DNA of 64,000 nucleotides from Streptomyces phaeoluteigriseus (GTDB taxonomy: Bacteria > Actinomycetota > Actinomycetes > Streptomycetales > Streptomycetaceae), in contig NZ_MPOH02000001.1 in NCBI RefSeq assembly GCF_001896135.2, forward strand, positions 26,272 to 90,271, in the 5' to 3' direction. Below the pieces are notes generated by a model. That model saw only the letters and a list, made by a program, of their open reading frames with translations. It made no database searches and had not been told where the DNA came from. Positions 44,064 to 52,637 of the stretch are shown here, in pieces (the first letter of the stretch is position 1; each line of letters starts with the position of its first letter). The position numbers were made by a program, and so were the translations under genes.

Positions 44064-44468
44064 ATGCCCGCCGAACTGTCCGACAGCCTCAAGGCGCTGC
44101 TCGACTCCCCCGTCTTCATCACCGTTGCGACCCTCCAGCCCGACGGGAGCCCTCAGGTGTCCCCGGTGTGGGTGAAGCGGGACGGCGACGACGTGCTGTT
44201 CTCCACGACCGTGGACCGCCAGAAGTACAAGAACCTGGTGCGCGACCCCCGGGTCACCTTCGTCGTGCAGCCGGCCGACTCGCCGTACACGTACGCTGAG
44301 GTCCGCGGCACCGCGGAGATGAGCACCGAGGGCGCCCGTGAACTGATCGACGAGCTGTCGGTCAAGTACACCGGCAAGCGGTACGCGGACTTCAACCCGG
44401 CCTCGGTCAACGACGCCGACCGCGTCACCGTGAGGATCAAGGCGCGCAAGGTGGTCGGAGCCTTCTGA
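44064..44468 (+). CDS. PPOX-class F420-dependent oxidoreductase
   Basis: A 134-residue split-barrel protein: LKALLDSPVFITVATLQPDG, SPQVSPVWVKRDGDDVLFST and QKYKNLVRDPRVTFVVQPAD, ending VTVRIKARKVVG. This is the standard pattern of actinobacterial F420/FMN split-barrel reductases (PPOX class). Such enzymes reduce quinones, biliverdin or tetrapyrroles. AGAGAGG lies about 7 bp upstream of the ATG at 44064. A strong terminator follows 60 bp after the stop. Confidence 0.9.
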   Translation: MPAELSDSLKALLDSPVFITVATLQPDGSPQVSPVWVKRDGDDVLFSTTVDRQKYKNLVRDPRVTFVVQPADSPYTYAEVRGTAEMSTEGARELIDELSVKYTGKRYADFNPASVNDADRVTVRIKARKVVGAF

Positions 44469-44528
44469 CGGTCCGCCGGGCGGGGCAGACCTGATCACTC
44501 ACGACGTCGATCCCTTACGCAACCGCCA

Positions 44529-44566
44529 GGGCGGCCCCAGCATCATGCTGGGGCCGCCCCTTCTTT
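44529..44566 (+). terminator. rho-independent terminator
   Basis: GGGCGGCCCCAGCAT pairs perfectly (15 bp) with ATGCTGGGGCCGCCC across a one-base centre and is followed by CTTCTTTT. It ends the F420-type gene transcript and may also serve the convergent sigma-factor gene. Confidence 0.88.
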
Positions 44567-44648
44567 TGACGCACCCACCGAGGTGCGCCGGCTCACGAGC
44601 CGGCTCACCCCCCGATGGCTGGCGCCGCGCGCACCGCGTGACGCCGCC

Positions 44649-45602
44649 TCACCACTGGGCGACGAGGGGCGCGTCCGGTTCGTGTTGCCGCCAGTATTCG
44701 GTGATGCGGGCGAGGCGGGTGGGGGCGGCGATGCCGCGTACGGTGGCGATCCGGCCGTGGGCGATGTCGAACGTCACCGCGCCGACGACCCGGTCGCCGA
44801 GCACGAAGAGGATGGCGGGGGCGCCGTTGACGAGCGCGTAGTGGACGGCCGGTGTGCCACCGGCAAGCCTCCGTTTCGCGGGTGTGGGTCTGAAGCCGGC
44901 CCGTGCTACGGCGGCGACGCGCTGCGGAGTGTCGTACCGCAGCAGCCTCGCGGTAAGGCCGGCGCCGTCGGAGATCGCGGTGGCGTCGTCGGTGAGCAGC
45001 GCCACCAGCCGTTCGGTGCGGCCCGAGGAGGCGGCGGCCAGGAATTCCTCGACGATCCTGCGGGCGGACGCCGGGTCGGCCTCCCCGCCGCCGCGGCGCG
45101 CGGCGGTGATGCGGCGGCGGGCCCGGTGGAAGTGCTGCTGGCTCGCGGCCTCGGTGATGTCGAGGATCTCGGCGATCTCGGCGTGGCTGTAGGAGAACGC
45201 TTCGCGCAGGAGGTAGACGGCCCGTTCGAGGGGTGAGAGGCGCTCCATGAGTGTCAGCACGGCCAGGGAGACCGATTCGCGCTGCTCGAAATCGTCGGCC
45301 GGGCCGAGCATCGGGTCACCGTCGAGGAGGGGTTCGGGCAGCCAGGCGCCGACGGTGCGTTCGCGGCGGGCCCGCGCCGAGCGGAGCCGGTCGAGGCACA
45401 GGTTGGTGACGACCTTGGTCAGCCATGCTTCCGGCACCTTGATCCGTTCCCGGTCGGCGGCCTGCCAGTGCAGGAACGCGTCCTGTACGGCGTCTTCGGC
45501 GTCGGCGGCGGAACCCAGCAGCCGGTAGGCCAGCGAGGCCAGTCGGTTCCGGCTGGCCTCGAACCGACTGGTGTCGAAGCGATCGGTGGCGGTGCTGTCC
45601 AC
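44649..45602 (-). CDS. ECF41-like RNA polymerase sigma factor with SnoaL-like tail
   Basis: About 317 residues from GTG 45602 (GTG 45611 is also possible). Region 2 reads LASLAYRLLGSAADAEDAVQ and region 4 has LTLMERLSPLERAVYLLREA followed by HAEIAEILDITEAASQQHFH. A C-terminal NTF2-like domain of about 120 residues follows. In ECF41/SigJ factors this tail replaces an anti-sigma factor and modulates activity. The oxidoreductase gene just upstream in the same operon is the usual genomic partner and probable target. Confidence 0.87.
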   Translation of the reverse strand: MDSTATDRFDTSRFEASRNRLASLAYRLLGSAADAEDAVQDAFLHWQAADRERIKVPEAWLTKVVTNLCLDRLRSARARRERTVGAWLPEPLLDGDPMLGPADDFEQRESVSLAVLTLMERLSPLERAVYLLREAFSYSHAEIAEILDITEAASQQHFHRARRRITAARRGGGEADPASARRIVEEFLAAASSGRTERLVALLTDDATAISDGAGLTARLLRYDTPQRVAAVARAGFRPTPAKRRLAGGTPAVHYALVNGAPAILFVLGDRVVGAVTFDIAHGRIATVRGIAAPTRLARITEYWRQHEPDAPLVAQW

Positions 45603-45612
45603 GCGGACCACG

Positions 45613-46815
45613 CTAGGCGGCGACGCGGAGCTGGGCGGACGCATCCGGCGCGGCGGCCAGGCTGCGCCTGCGCTTGGGCAGGCCGAAGGTCGGGTGCGAG
45701 GTGGCCCACAGCGACATCCTGAGGATGCCCGCCTTGATCCGCGCGGCCTTTCGGCCGCCCACGTACTTCGGCTTGGCCCGCGCTTCGTCGTCGACCAGCT
45801 GCAGGATCCCGTCCCGCCGCCCGAGGCTGATGTGGTTGGCGAGGTACTCCAGCTTGGTGTGCGGGATCGCGCGGCCGGTCAGGCTTCCCACGATCGCGGC
45901 CGTGGCCTGCCGGCCCGTGTAGCCGGCCGAAGCGCAGGACATCGGCAGCGGCCGGCCGTTGTCGCCGATGGCGTAGGCACTGTCGCCGACGGCATAGACG
46001 TTCGGGTGCGAGACCGACCGCATGGTGCGATCGACGACGATCCGACCGCTCTCGGTGACCTTCAGCCCGCCGGTGGCGGCGATGGGGTCGACCGTGAACC
46101 CGGCCGTCCACACGGTTGCCTCGGACGCCACGGCGGTGCCGTCGGCGCACAGTACCCGGGCCGCTTCGACGGCTTCGACGCTGGTGTGCTCCAGGACGGT
46201 GATGCCCAGCCGGTCACAGGCCTGGCGCAGGTGGCCGCGGGCTCCGGCGGAGAGCTGGGCGCCCAGCTCTGCGCGGGCGACCAGCGTCACCGACAGGCCG
46301 GGCCGGGACTCGGCGATCTCGGTGGCGGTCTCGATGCCGGTCAACCCGTCGCCGACGACCAGCACCCGCCCGCCCCCGTCCCGCCTGCCCAGGCTGTCCA
46401 GGCGCTCGCGCAGCCGCAGCGCCGAGGGCCGGCCGGTGACGTCGAAGGCGTGCTCCGCGACGCCGGGGACGCCGTGGTCGGCGACGTGACTGCCGAGCGC
46501 GTAGAGCAGGGTGTCGTAGCGCAGCTCGCCGCCGCCGTCGGCGTCGGCCACGGCGACGACCCGGCGCTCGGGGTCGACGGCGGTGACACGGGCCATCCGC
46601 AGCTCGATCCCCGTGCCCGCGAAGACGTCGGCGAGCTGTGGGGCCTCGATCTGCTGGCCGGCCGCGAGCTGGTGCAGCCGCAGCCGCTGGACGAAGTCCG
46701 GCTCGGCGTTGACCACGGTGATCCCGGTGTCCGCCGGGGACAGTCGGCGGGCCAGGGACCCTGCCACGTAGGCCCCGGCATAGCCGGCGCCGAGGACGAC
46801 GATGCGGTGCTTCAT
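45613..46815 (-). CDS. NAD(P)/FAD-dependent oxidoreductase (NDH-2-like)
   Basis: A 400-residue pyridine-nucleotide-disulfide-fold flavoprotein. GAGYAGAYVAGSL is the FAD motif, GGRVLVVGDGLTGIETATEI the NAD motif, and VYAVGDSAYAIGDNGRPLPM the second FAD contact. There is no redox-active CxxxxC, so it is of the NADH dehydrogenase type rather than a disulfide reductase. It precedes the ECF41-like sigma gene, almost touching it, and is probably its regulatory target. TGTCAGT with a 16-base gap to CGCT lies upstream. Confidence 0.88.
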   Translation of the reverse strand: MKHRIVVLGAGYAGAYVAGSLARRLSPADTGITVVNAEPDFVQRLRLHQLAAGQQIEAPQLADVFAGTGIELRMARVTAVDPERRVVAVADADGGGELRYDTLLYALGSHVADHGVPGVAEHAFDVTGRPSALRLRERLDSLGRRDGGGRVLVVGDGLTGIETATEIAESRPGLSVTLVARAELGAQLSAGARGHLRQACDRLGITVLEHTSVEAVEAARVLCADGTAVASEATVWTAGFTVDPIAATGGLKVTESGRIVVDRTMRSVSHPNVYAVGDSAYAIGDNGRPLPMSCASAGYTGRQATAAIVGSLTGRAIPHTKLEYLANHISLGRRDGILQLVDDEARAKPKYVGGRKAARIKAGILRMSLWATSHPTFGLPKRRRSLAAAPDASAQLRVAA

Positions 46816-47016
46816 GTGATGCTCCTGTCGGTTCGCTTGCTCCCGTGACTTGAGCGGAACAGCGCCCCGATTACTGACAGGAACGGCATGTGGCGTGCGT
46901 CACAGAGCGGCGGGAGTGCCGCCACGGTTGGGGGCGGGCGCGACACGGCGCCGATGCGTTTCCTGCGCGACGCGGCGCCGATGCGTTCCGGACTGGGGCA
47001 GGAGGCGCGCCGGTGG

Positions 47017-47760
47017 CTACGGCGTGAGGGCTTCGAGGAGGTGCGGCCCGTTGTTGCGGACGTTGTTGACGGCCGGGGAGACGGGCCGGACGTCGAGGTG
47101 GCCGTCCGCCGGCCGGTCGAGCAGGGAGCGCAGTGCGTCGGGGTCCTGGTGGCCAGGGTCGAGCCACTCGTCGTAGTGGTCGTCGGTGAGTGCGAGCGGC
47201 ATGCGCGGGTGCACGCGGCCGGCCGCGTCCGTGGCGTCGGTGGTGATGATGGTGCAGGTCATCAGCCAGGCGGCGGGATCGTCGTCCCGCTTCACCGCCG
47301 GATCGCGCCAGTACTCGTACAGGCCCGCCAGAGCCATGAGCCGACCGTCCTCGGGGTGGATGAAGTACGGCTGCTTGCGGGTCCTGCCCGTGTCCTCGGC
47401 CTTGACCTGCTGCCATTCGTAGAAGCCGTCCGCGGGCAGCAGGCAGCGGCGCCGGGTGAACGCACGGCGGAAGGCGGGCTTGTCGTGCAGCGTCTCCACC
47501 CTCGCATTGATCATCCGTGCGCCGGTCTTCACGTCCTTGGCCCAGGACGGCACCAGGCCCCAGCGCAGCGGCCGCAGCTCCCGCCTCGCCGGCGCGGCGT
47601 CGCCCTCGCCGCGTGGTGTGCGTTCGAGGACGGCCCATACGTCGTCGGTCGGGGCGACGTTCCAGCTCGGCGCGAGCGTCTCCTCGACGCGTAGGTCGTC
47701 GACGCGGAAGTGCTGGACGAGGTCCTCGGGACCGCGGGTGGAAGCGTAACGACCGCACAT
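47017..47760 (-). CDS. yedK: SRAP family protein (HMCES/YedK)
   Basis: A 247-residue protein starting MCGRYAS. Removal of Met exposes Cys2, which forms a covalent DNA-protein crosslink with abasic sites. The other active-site residues are visible: Asn85 (MINARVET), Glu115 (DGFYEW) and His184 (VHPRMP). It shields abasic sites in single-stranded DNA during replication. The start at 47760 is fixed by the required MC. It lies downstream of the cold shock gene but is separated by a terminator. Confidence 0.93.
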   Translation of the reverse strand: MCGRYASTRGPEDLVQHFRVDDLRVEETLAPSWNVAPTDDVWAVLERTPRGEGDAAPARRELRPLRWGLVPSWAKDVKTGARMINARVETLHDKPAFRRAFTRRRCLLPADGFYEWQQVKAEDTGRTRKQPYFIHPEDGRLMALAGLYEYWRDPAVKRDDDPAAWLMTCTIITTDATDAAGRVHPRMPLALTDDHYDEWLDPGHQDPDALRSLLDRPADGHLDVRPVSPAVNNVRNNGPHLLEALTP

Positions 47761-47814
47761 GCAGTCCACTGTCCCACCGGGCCGCTTCTTTTGGGCGCCG
47801 GCGGGGACGAGGAC

Positions 47815-47857
47815 ACAGAAGAGGGCCGGCACCCGAAAGGCACCGGCCCTCTTCTGT
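47815..47857. terminator. stem-loop between cold shock and SRAP genes
   Basis: ACAGAAGAGGGCCGG pairs perfectly with CCGGCCCTCTTCTGT (15 bp) across a 13-base loop. It lies directly downstream of the cold shock gene and upstream of the SRAP gene, both on the minus strand. It is best read as the cold shock gene terminator. Confidence 0.8.
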
Positions 47858-47908
47858 CACGTCAGCGACGGCAGGCCGCCAGGTCTGCGCGTGTGCTTGC
47901 TCGTGTGC

Positions 47909-48112
47909 TTACAGGGGGCGGACGCGCGAAGCCTGCGGACCCTTCGGGCCCTGCACGATGTCGAACTCCACCTGCTGGTTCTCCTCCAGGCTACGGAAGC
48001 CCGAGCTGTCGATCTCCGAGTAGTGCACGAAGACGTCCGGCCCGCCGTCGGCCTGGGCGATGAAGCCGAAGCCCTTCTCGGCGTTGAACCACTTGACGGT
48101 TCCCTGAGTCAT
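47909..48112 (-). CDS. cold shock protein (CspA family)
   Basis: A 67-residue OB-fold protein with both nucleic-acid-binding motifs: RNP1 KGFGFIAQ and RNP2 DVFVHYSEI. It starts [15 protein letters not shown] and ends [11 protein letters not shown], like the major streptomycete Csp proteins. It binds single-stranded RNA and DNA and acts as an RNA chaperone. AGGAGC lies before the ATG, and a long 5' leader is likely because no gene occurs for more than 200 bp upstream. Confidence 0.95.
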   Translation of the reverse strand: MTQGTVKWFNAEKGFGFIAQADGGPDVFVHYSEIDSSGFRSLEENQQVEFDIVQGPKGPQASRVRPL

Positions 48113-48354
48113 TGCTGCTCCTTACAGGGGCTGGGTTGGGTTGCTCACACCGCGTGAGTACCCGGCCGGTTAACGACGCGGCTGCTCCAGCACAACCTGG
48201 AGAACAAGCTTCGCGCCCGCAACATCGTTCTCTGCGAGCATGCGACTGGCACAAACACACAAGTAAAACTGCGACCGGCTTCTACAACCAGGCTACCGCC
48301 GGAATCATTCCCGCTCGCGTCCACCGCCCCGTCGGCGTGGTCCCCCAGCGGGGC

Positions 48355-49329
48355 TCAGACGGTGAGCACGAGCTTGCCGCGCGTGTGGCCCTTCCCCCAG
48401 TGCCGGATGGCGTCGGCCGCCTCGGCGAGGGGGTACGTCCGGTCGACCACCGGAGTGACCTGGCCGGCCGCGATGTAGTGGGCCAACGGTTCGAGGACGT
48501 CCCGCGTGGGCTCCTTCACGAAGGGCGCCCGCAGGTTCTGGCGTACGAACGGGGACAGGGCCATTGCTCCGAGGGCGCGGTGCAGACCGCCGAGCCAGCG
48601 TCCTCCTCCTTCGCCGCCGACGATGACGAGGGTTCCCCGCGGGGTGAGGGCGCGTCGGAGGTGGGACAGCGGCCGGTTCCCGGCGGTGTCGAGGACGAGG
48701 TCGTAGCGGCGGCCGTCGGCGGTGAAGTCGTCGCGGGTGTAGTCGATGACGTGGTCCGCCCCGAGCGAGCGGACCAGTTCGACCTTGTCGGTGCCGCAGA
48801 CGCCGGTGACCTGTGCCTCGAACACCTTGGCCAGCTGGACGGCGTACGTCCCCACGCCTCCGCCGGCCCCGATGACCAGGACCTTCTGCCCCGGCTGGAC
48901 ACGGCCCTGCTCCCGCAGCGAGTACAGGGCGGTGAAGGCGGAGATCGGCACGGCCGCGACCTGCTCGAAGCCGGCGTTCGGCGGCTTCGCCGCCAGTCTG
49001 TCCTCCCGAGCGCACGCGTATTCCGCGAAGGAGCCCTCGCAGGTGCCGAAGACCTCGTCGCCGGGCCGGAACCGGGTCACGTTCCGCCCGACCGACTCGA
49101 CCGTGCCGGCCACGTCCCAGCCGCGCACCCGGAGTTTGGGCCTGCGCAGGCCGAAGCCCATGATGCGTATCGGGTAGGGCAGGCCCGTCATGAGGTGCCA
49201 GACGCTCGGGTCCACCCCGGCCGCGCGCACCCGGACGAGCACGTCGTCGTCACCGGCCACCGGCTTGTCGATGTCCCTCAGCTCCAGCACCTCGGCGGGG
49301 CCGTAGACGTCCTGGACGATCGCCTTCAT
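48355..49329 (-). CDS. NAD(P)-dependent zinc-free MDR dehydrogenase (quinone-oxidoreductase-like)
   Basis: A 324-residue medium-chain reductase starting MKAIVQDVYGPAEVLELRDI. It lacks zinc-binding Cys clusters, and its nucleotide site is VIGAGGGVGTYAVQLAKVFE followed by LGADHVIDYTRDDF. This places it with quinone-oxidoreductase-like members that reduce activated double bonds or quinones. Its start overlaps the stop of the XRE regulator by four bases, so it is the last gene of a three-gene operon and may be controlled by that regulator. Confidence 0.88.
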   Translation of the reverse strand: MKAIVQDVYGPAEVLELRDIDKPVAGDDDVLVRVRAAGVDPSVWHLMTGLPYPIRIMGFGLRRPKLRVRGWDVAGTVESVGRNVTRFRPGDEVFGTCEGSFAEYACAREDRLAAKPPNAGFEQVAAVPISAFTALYSLREQGRVQPGQKVLVIGAGGGVGTYAVQLAKVFEAQVTGVCGTDKVELVRSLGADHVIDYTRDDFTADGRRYDLVLDTAGNRPLSHLRRALTPRGTLVIVGGEGGGRWLGGLHRALGAMALSPFVRQNLRAPFVKEPTRDVLEPLAHYIAAGQVTPVVDRTYPLAEAADAIRHWGKGHTRGKLVLTV

Positions 49330-49562
49330 GCGGTGTCTCCTTCTTCTTCGTCCACGTACTGGAAAACCCTGTCGAGCGAGACGCCGAACACGCGGGCGAT
49401 CTGGAAGGCCATCTCCAGGGAGGGCGAGTAGCGGCCCTTCTCGATGGCGATGACGGTCTGCCGCGTCACGCCGATCCGGTCGGCCAGTTCCGCCTGTGTC
49501 ATCTCCCCCTGCGCGAACCGCAGGGCCCGGATCGAGTTGGTGACCCTGGTCGGCTCCCTCAC
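49326..49562 (-). CDS. XRE-family transcriptional regulator
   Basis: A 78-residue one-domain regulator: NSIRALRFAQGEMTQAELAD, RIGVTRQTVIAIEKGRYSPS and FQIARVFGVSLDRVFQYV. It starts at GTG 49562 inside the stop of the membrane protein gene (GTGA overlap) and ends in an ATGA overlap with the dehydrogenase. Such short XRE proteins paired with a multi-span membrane protein are common in actinobacteria, the membrane partner being thought to modulate it. Confidence 0.88.
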   Translation of the reverse strand: MREPTRVTNSIRALRFAQGEMTQAELADRIGVTRQTVIAIEKGRYSPSLEMAFQIARVFGVSLDRVFQYVDEEEGDTA

Positions 49563-49987
49563 CAAGGCTGGAATCCCCAGCGGTAGGCGGCGATCTTCGC
49601 CGCGCATCCGAGGATCGCCGAGAGAGTGAACCCCGCGTAGATCACGTTGGCGATCCAGAAGGGGTGCGCCTCGGCGAGTGCCAGGACCAGGGCCGCCACC
49701 CCACCGATGACGACGAACGACTGGCCGATGTACTCGCCGAACCGGTGAATCTCCCGGTCTCGTTGGTCCCTCGTCCTCGCCCCCTTGGGCGCGCCGATCG
49801 AGACGACGATGCTGAGCACGATCGACGCCCCGATCGAGACGCCGACCGCCCACAGCAACGGCGACGCGTACGCCACGTCGGCCACGGGCGTGCCGGCGGC
49901 CCGTCCCAGCACGACGGCGAGGTAGGCCGCATAGGTACCGACAGCGAGGATCCCGATGATCCACGCACGTTTCTCTTCGTGTGTCAC
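49559..49987 (-). CDS. membrane protein partner of XRE regulator, probably leaderless
   Basis: A 142-residue protein with four hydrophobic segments (AWIIGILAVGTYAAYLAVVL, LWAVGVSIGASIVLSIVVSI, FVVIGGVAALVLALAEAHPF and IANVIYAGFTLSAILGCAA). GTG 49987 is chosen because a good promoter ends six bases before it and no ribosome binding site is present; ATGs at 50014 and 50035 are possible but overlap that promoter. It heads the operon with the XRE regulator and dehydrogenase. Confidence 0.78.
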   Translation of the reverse strand: MTHEEKRAWIIGILAVGTYAAYLAVVLGRAAGTPVADVAYASPLLWAVGVSIGASIVLSIVVSIGAPKGARTRDQRDREIHRFGEYIGQSFVVIGGVAALVLALAEAHPFWIANVIYAGFTLSAILGCAAKIAAYRWGFQPW

Positions 49988-49993
49988 ACGAGG

Positions 49994-50022
49994 AATGTAA
50001 AGCAGATCAGACATCGAGTAAA
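49994..50022 (-). promoter_or_regulatory. promoter of the membrane protein-XRE-dehydrogenase operon
   Basis: On the minus strand TTTACT (50017-50022), a 17-bp spacer and TACATT (49994-49999) match sigma-70 type elements. The expected transcription start coincides with the GTG at 49987, so the mRNA would lack a leader. The region is AT-rich compared with its surroundings. Confidence 0.55.
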
Positions 50023-50293
50023 GGATTCTTGACATGCCTGCCGAATCGGAGTGCCGGCCCGCCCGCCCAAACGGATCGGCCGGCCACGGCCACGGGCGCC
50101 GGCGCGGGTGCGGGCACGGCAGGATGCGGGATCGTCGTCGCCGCAGGAACGGGACAACCAGTGGCAGGGAGACTTCCTCGCCCGCAGGGGGGCGGCCGGG
50201 CGCGCTCGGCCCCGCGGCCGTGCGCCGTCGTTACCGCGCCTGAGTCAAGGGAACCCGGCCGGCAGGGCCGCCGTACCCGAGGAGGTGAGTCAC

Positions 50294-50698
50294 GTGCCCG
50301 GACGACAAGAACTGCCGTCGACCCTAGAACGCTCCTCGCAGGAGGCCCAGCGCACCTGGATCAAGGCCCATGACTCGGCCGTCGACCAGTACGGGGAGGG
50401 CGAGCGGGCGCACCGGGTCGCCTACGGCGCGCTCAAGCACACGCACGAGAAGGTCGGCGACCACTGGGAGCGCAAGGAGGGCGGCAGCAAGGGGCCCTCG
50501 GACCCGCGGTCGGCCCGCCCCCGCCAGCAGGGCGGACGCAGCGGAGAGGGCGTAGACGAGCAGGCCACGAAGGAGCACCTCTACGATCTCGCGCGGCGAC
50601 TGGACATCGACGGGCGCTCGCGGATGTCGAAGTCCGAGCTGCTCGACGCGATCCGCAAGGCCAACCGGTCCCGCACCCGCGCGTCCCGTACGAGCTGA
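50294..50698 (+). CDS. ChaB-domain protein with C-terminal Rho-N/SAP-like motif
   Basis: A 134-residue protein from GTG 50294, with GGAGG 8 bp upstream. The N-terminus (ELPSTLERSSQEAQRTWIKA, HDSAVDQYGEGERAHRVAYG) is the ChaB fold, and the C-terminus (HLYDLARRLDIDGRSRMSKS, ELLDAIRKANR) is a Rho N-terminal-like helix-extended-loop-helix. The pairing is widespread in actinobacteria and may bind nucleic acid. It is strongly charged and cytosolic. A hairpin terminator follows immediately. Confidence 0.85.
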   Translation: MPGRQELPSTLERSSQEAQRTWIKAHDSAVDQYGEGERAHRVAYGALKHTHEKVGDHWERKEGGSKGPSDPRSARPRQQGGRSGEGVDEQATKEHLYDLARRLDIDGRSRMSKSELLDAIRKANRSRTRASRTS

Positions 50699-50712
50699 CT
50701 CCGCGTACGCGG

Positions 50713-50751
50713 ACGGCGCGCCACCCGACTCCCTGTCGGGTCGCGCGCCGT
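50713..50751 (+). terminator. stem-loop after ChaB gene
   Basis: A 17-bp stem with one mismatch (ACGGCGCGCCACCCGAC against GTCGGGTCGCGCGCCGT) and a five-base loop lies 15 bp after the ChaB stop. There is no T-run. It may also serve the convergent hemerythrin gene. Confidence 0.75.
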
Positions 50752-50872
50752 GGTTCACGCCGAGGACCAGTCCGCGGCGAGCGGGCCGCTCAGAGGTGAG
50801 GACCGCCCATGAATGGGGGCAGCACGTCCACTTCGTCGTGGCCGCTGTCCGCGGCGGAGGGGGCGGTCCCGG

Positions 50873-51436
50873 TCATCCCTGTCCTCCGCGCCCGGAGAGC
50901 ATGTCGCGCAGGCGGTCGACCATGCCGGTGCCGGGGGCGAGGAGCTTGTCGGCGGGCGGGGTGTCCGGTGCGGACGGGTGCGGACGGGTGGGGGCCTTCT
51001 TCTTGGCCGCGCGGACCTTTTCGCCGAGGTCCGCCAGGGCGGTGCCGGAGCAGACCTCCGCCAGCATCGGGAAGAGCCGGTTCTCCTCGCCGCTGACGTG
51101 TGCGGTGACGGAACTCTTCAGCTCGGTGATCAGCGCGTCGAAGCGCCCGTCGCCGGGCCGGCAGCCTTCGAGTTCCTTGAGCATGCGTTCGACCTCGGCA
51201 TGCTCGGCGATCTCCTCGTCGGCAAGGTCGTCCCCGTCGTCGACGTACCGGCGCACCGTCGGGTACAGGTACTCCTCCTCGGCCACCGAGTGGCGGACCA
51301 GTTCCATGGTGAGCCGGTCCGCCAGTTCGCGTCGCTGCGGGTCGGCCGCCGGCAGGGCCTCGATCTGCGCGAAGAGGGCGTCCACCTCGCGGTGGTCCGC
51401 GGTCAGTTCCTGGATGACGTTCCCGCCGTGTGCCAT
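50873..51436 (-). CDS. hemerythrin-domain protein
   Basis: A 187-residue protein from ATG 51436, with GGAG upstream. The four-helix hemerythrin pattern is clear: ELTADHREVDALFAQIE, RHSVAEEEYLYPTVRRYV, EIAEHAEVERMLKELEG and VTAHVSGEENRLFPML supply the His and Glu ligands of a di-iron site. A Lys/Pro-rich tail follows. These proteins bind oxygen, NO or peroxide, or protect iron-sulfur clusters. It has no visible operon partner. Confidence 0.9.
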   Translation of the reverse strand: MAHGGNVIQELTADHREVDALFAQIEALPAADPQRRELADRLTMELVRHSVAEEEYLYPTVRRYVDDGDDLADEEIAEHAEVERMLKELEGCRPGDGRFDALITELKSSVTAHVSGEENRLFPMLAEVCSGTALADLGEKVRAAKKKAPTRPHPSAPDTPPADKLLAPGTGMVDRLRDMLSGRGGQG

Positions 51437-52004
51437 GAGTTCTCCACTCCTCGTCGTGCTGAAGCCGGGTGCCGGTCGGCCGCCCTCGCGCGTGCGGAGG
51501 CGCCGTCCCCGTCCTCCTCCGGCGGAGGCGGGAACGGCCGCTGTTCCCCGAGCGCCCCGCCTGCTCGGCACCCAGGACCTATCCCTCCCCCGCCCGCTCC
51601 CACTACCTCACGATGCTCCGCCCCTTCACTCCGGCGGCCGACAGGATCGTCCGCGGCCGGTGCCCGCGAAACTCACCCGGCGTTGCCGGTGTTCCCGGCG
51701 TTCCCGGTGTTCCGGGACGGAGCGCGCCGACGATCTCCGTCCCGTTGGCGTACCGGCCGCCGTGGTCCGGTCGGCCGGATACGGGCGGTTCCCAGGTGGC
51801 GGTCGAGTTCGTCGCGCAGCGTGTTCGCCCGGGTCTGCGTCCCGGGCCCGTTCACGTTCCTCGCCGGGCGGGGGTACCGGTCGGCCCGGGGCCACACGGA
51901 TGTCGTCGTCCGCGGCGGCTCAGGCTCGCAGGCCTCCTGCGCCGCGTACTCACATGGGTTGGTTCTCCCCCGGGGTCCGCGCCTCTGTGCGGCGCACCGC
52001 CACC

Positions 52005-52360
52005 TGAGCGGGTCGGCTCCGACCCGTGTCTCGCGGGCCGGGTCCGCCCCGTCGGGCCGGATGCGCAGCGTGTCGACGCGATGCTCCCGGACGGTCTCCA
52101 CCAGTGCCGGTACACCCTCGACGGCGCCCGTCGGTTGGGCGGCCACGCATGCCCCGAGCGTGCCCTCCGCGTCGATCGCACGGCCGATCCGGTACGCCAG
52201 TTCATCGTCGAACGTCGCCGCCGGATCCACCGGCACCGGGAAGGCGGTCACTCCCCGCTCAGCCCGGCAGCCGCCGACGCGTGGGCCAAGGACAGCGCCG
52301 GGATGCCCCGGTGGGCGACAGCAGAGGTCGTACCGCACCAGGGCCTCCTGTTCACGGCCG
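52005..52360 (-). pseudogene. possible glycoside hydrolase family 3 scrap
   Basis: The frame includes RGVTAFPVPVDPAATFDDEL followed by AYRIGRAIDAEG, which resembles the segment of GH3 beta-glucosidases reading FPxPLAxxATFDxxLxxRxGxAIxxE. Regions on either side do not match. The larger gap 51437-52577 holds no intact gene otherwise. A neighbouring rhamnosidase and sugar importer make a lost glycosidase plausible, but the evidence is thin. Confidence 0.3.
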
Positions 52361-52513
52361 TCATACGGCGAGCAGCGCGGCGGCCCGGCTCTGAGCGGCG
52401 GTGTGCGGGCCGCGGTGCTCGGCCGATCGCTCATGGCGGGGTCCATGGTCACGGCCAGGGCGGTGACGGTGGCGGCAGTGAGGTGGATGCGTCCGTTCAC
52501 AGCGGCTCTCCGG

Positions 52514-52555
52514 CGGCAGGTGGCGGCTGTTCGACGGCAGGTGGCGGCTGTTCGA
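52514..52555. repeat. 21-bp tandem duplication
   Basis: Two perfect head-to-tail copies of a 21-bp unit beginning CGGCAGGTGG, in the spacer downstream of the rhamnosidase gene. Immediately upstream at about 51680-51715 a 9-bp GTTCCCGGC/T repeat also occurs. Confidence 0.85.
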
Positions 52556-52578
52556 CGGTCGTCGGCGGAAAGGGAGAA

Positions 52579-52612
52579 GGGGCCGCCGAGAGTCAGGTTC
52601 TCGGCCGGCCCC
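52579..52612 (-). terminator. stem-loop downstream of rhamnosidase
   Basis: GGGGCCGCCGAGA pairs with TCTCGGCCGGCCCC (one bulged base) around a seven-base loop, 26 bp beyond the rhamnosidase stop. It is the probable end of the transporter-rhamnosidase transcript. Confidence 0.65.
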
Positions 52613-52637
52613 GGCTGGTGGGGTCGGAAAGATCAGG

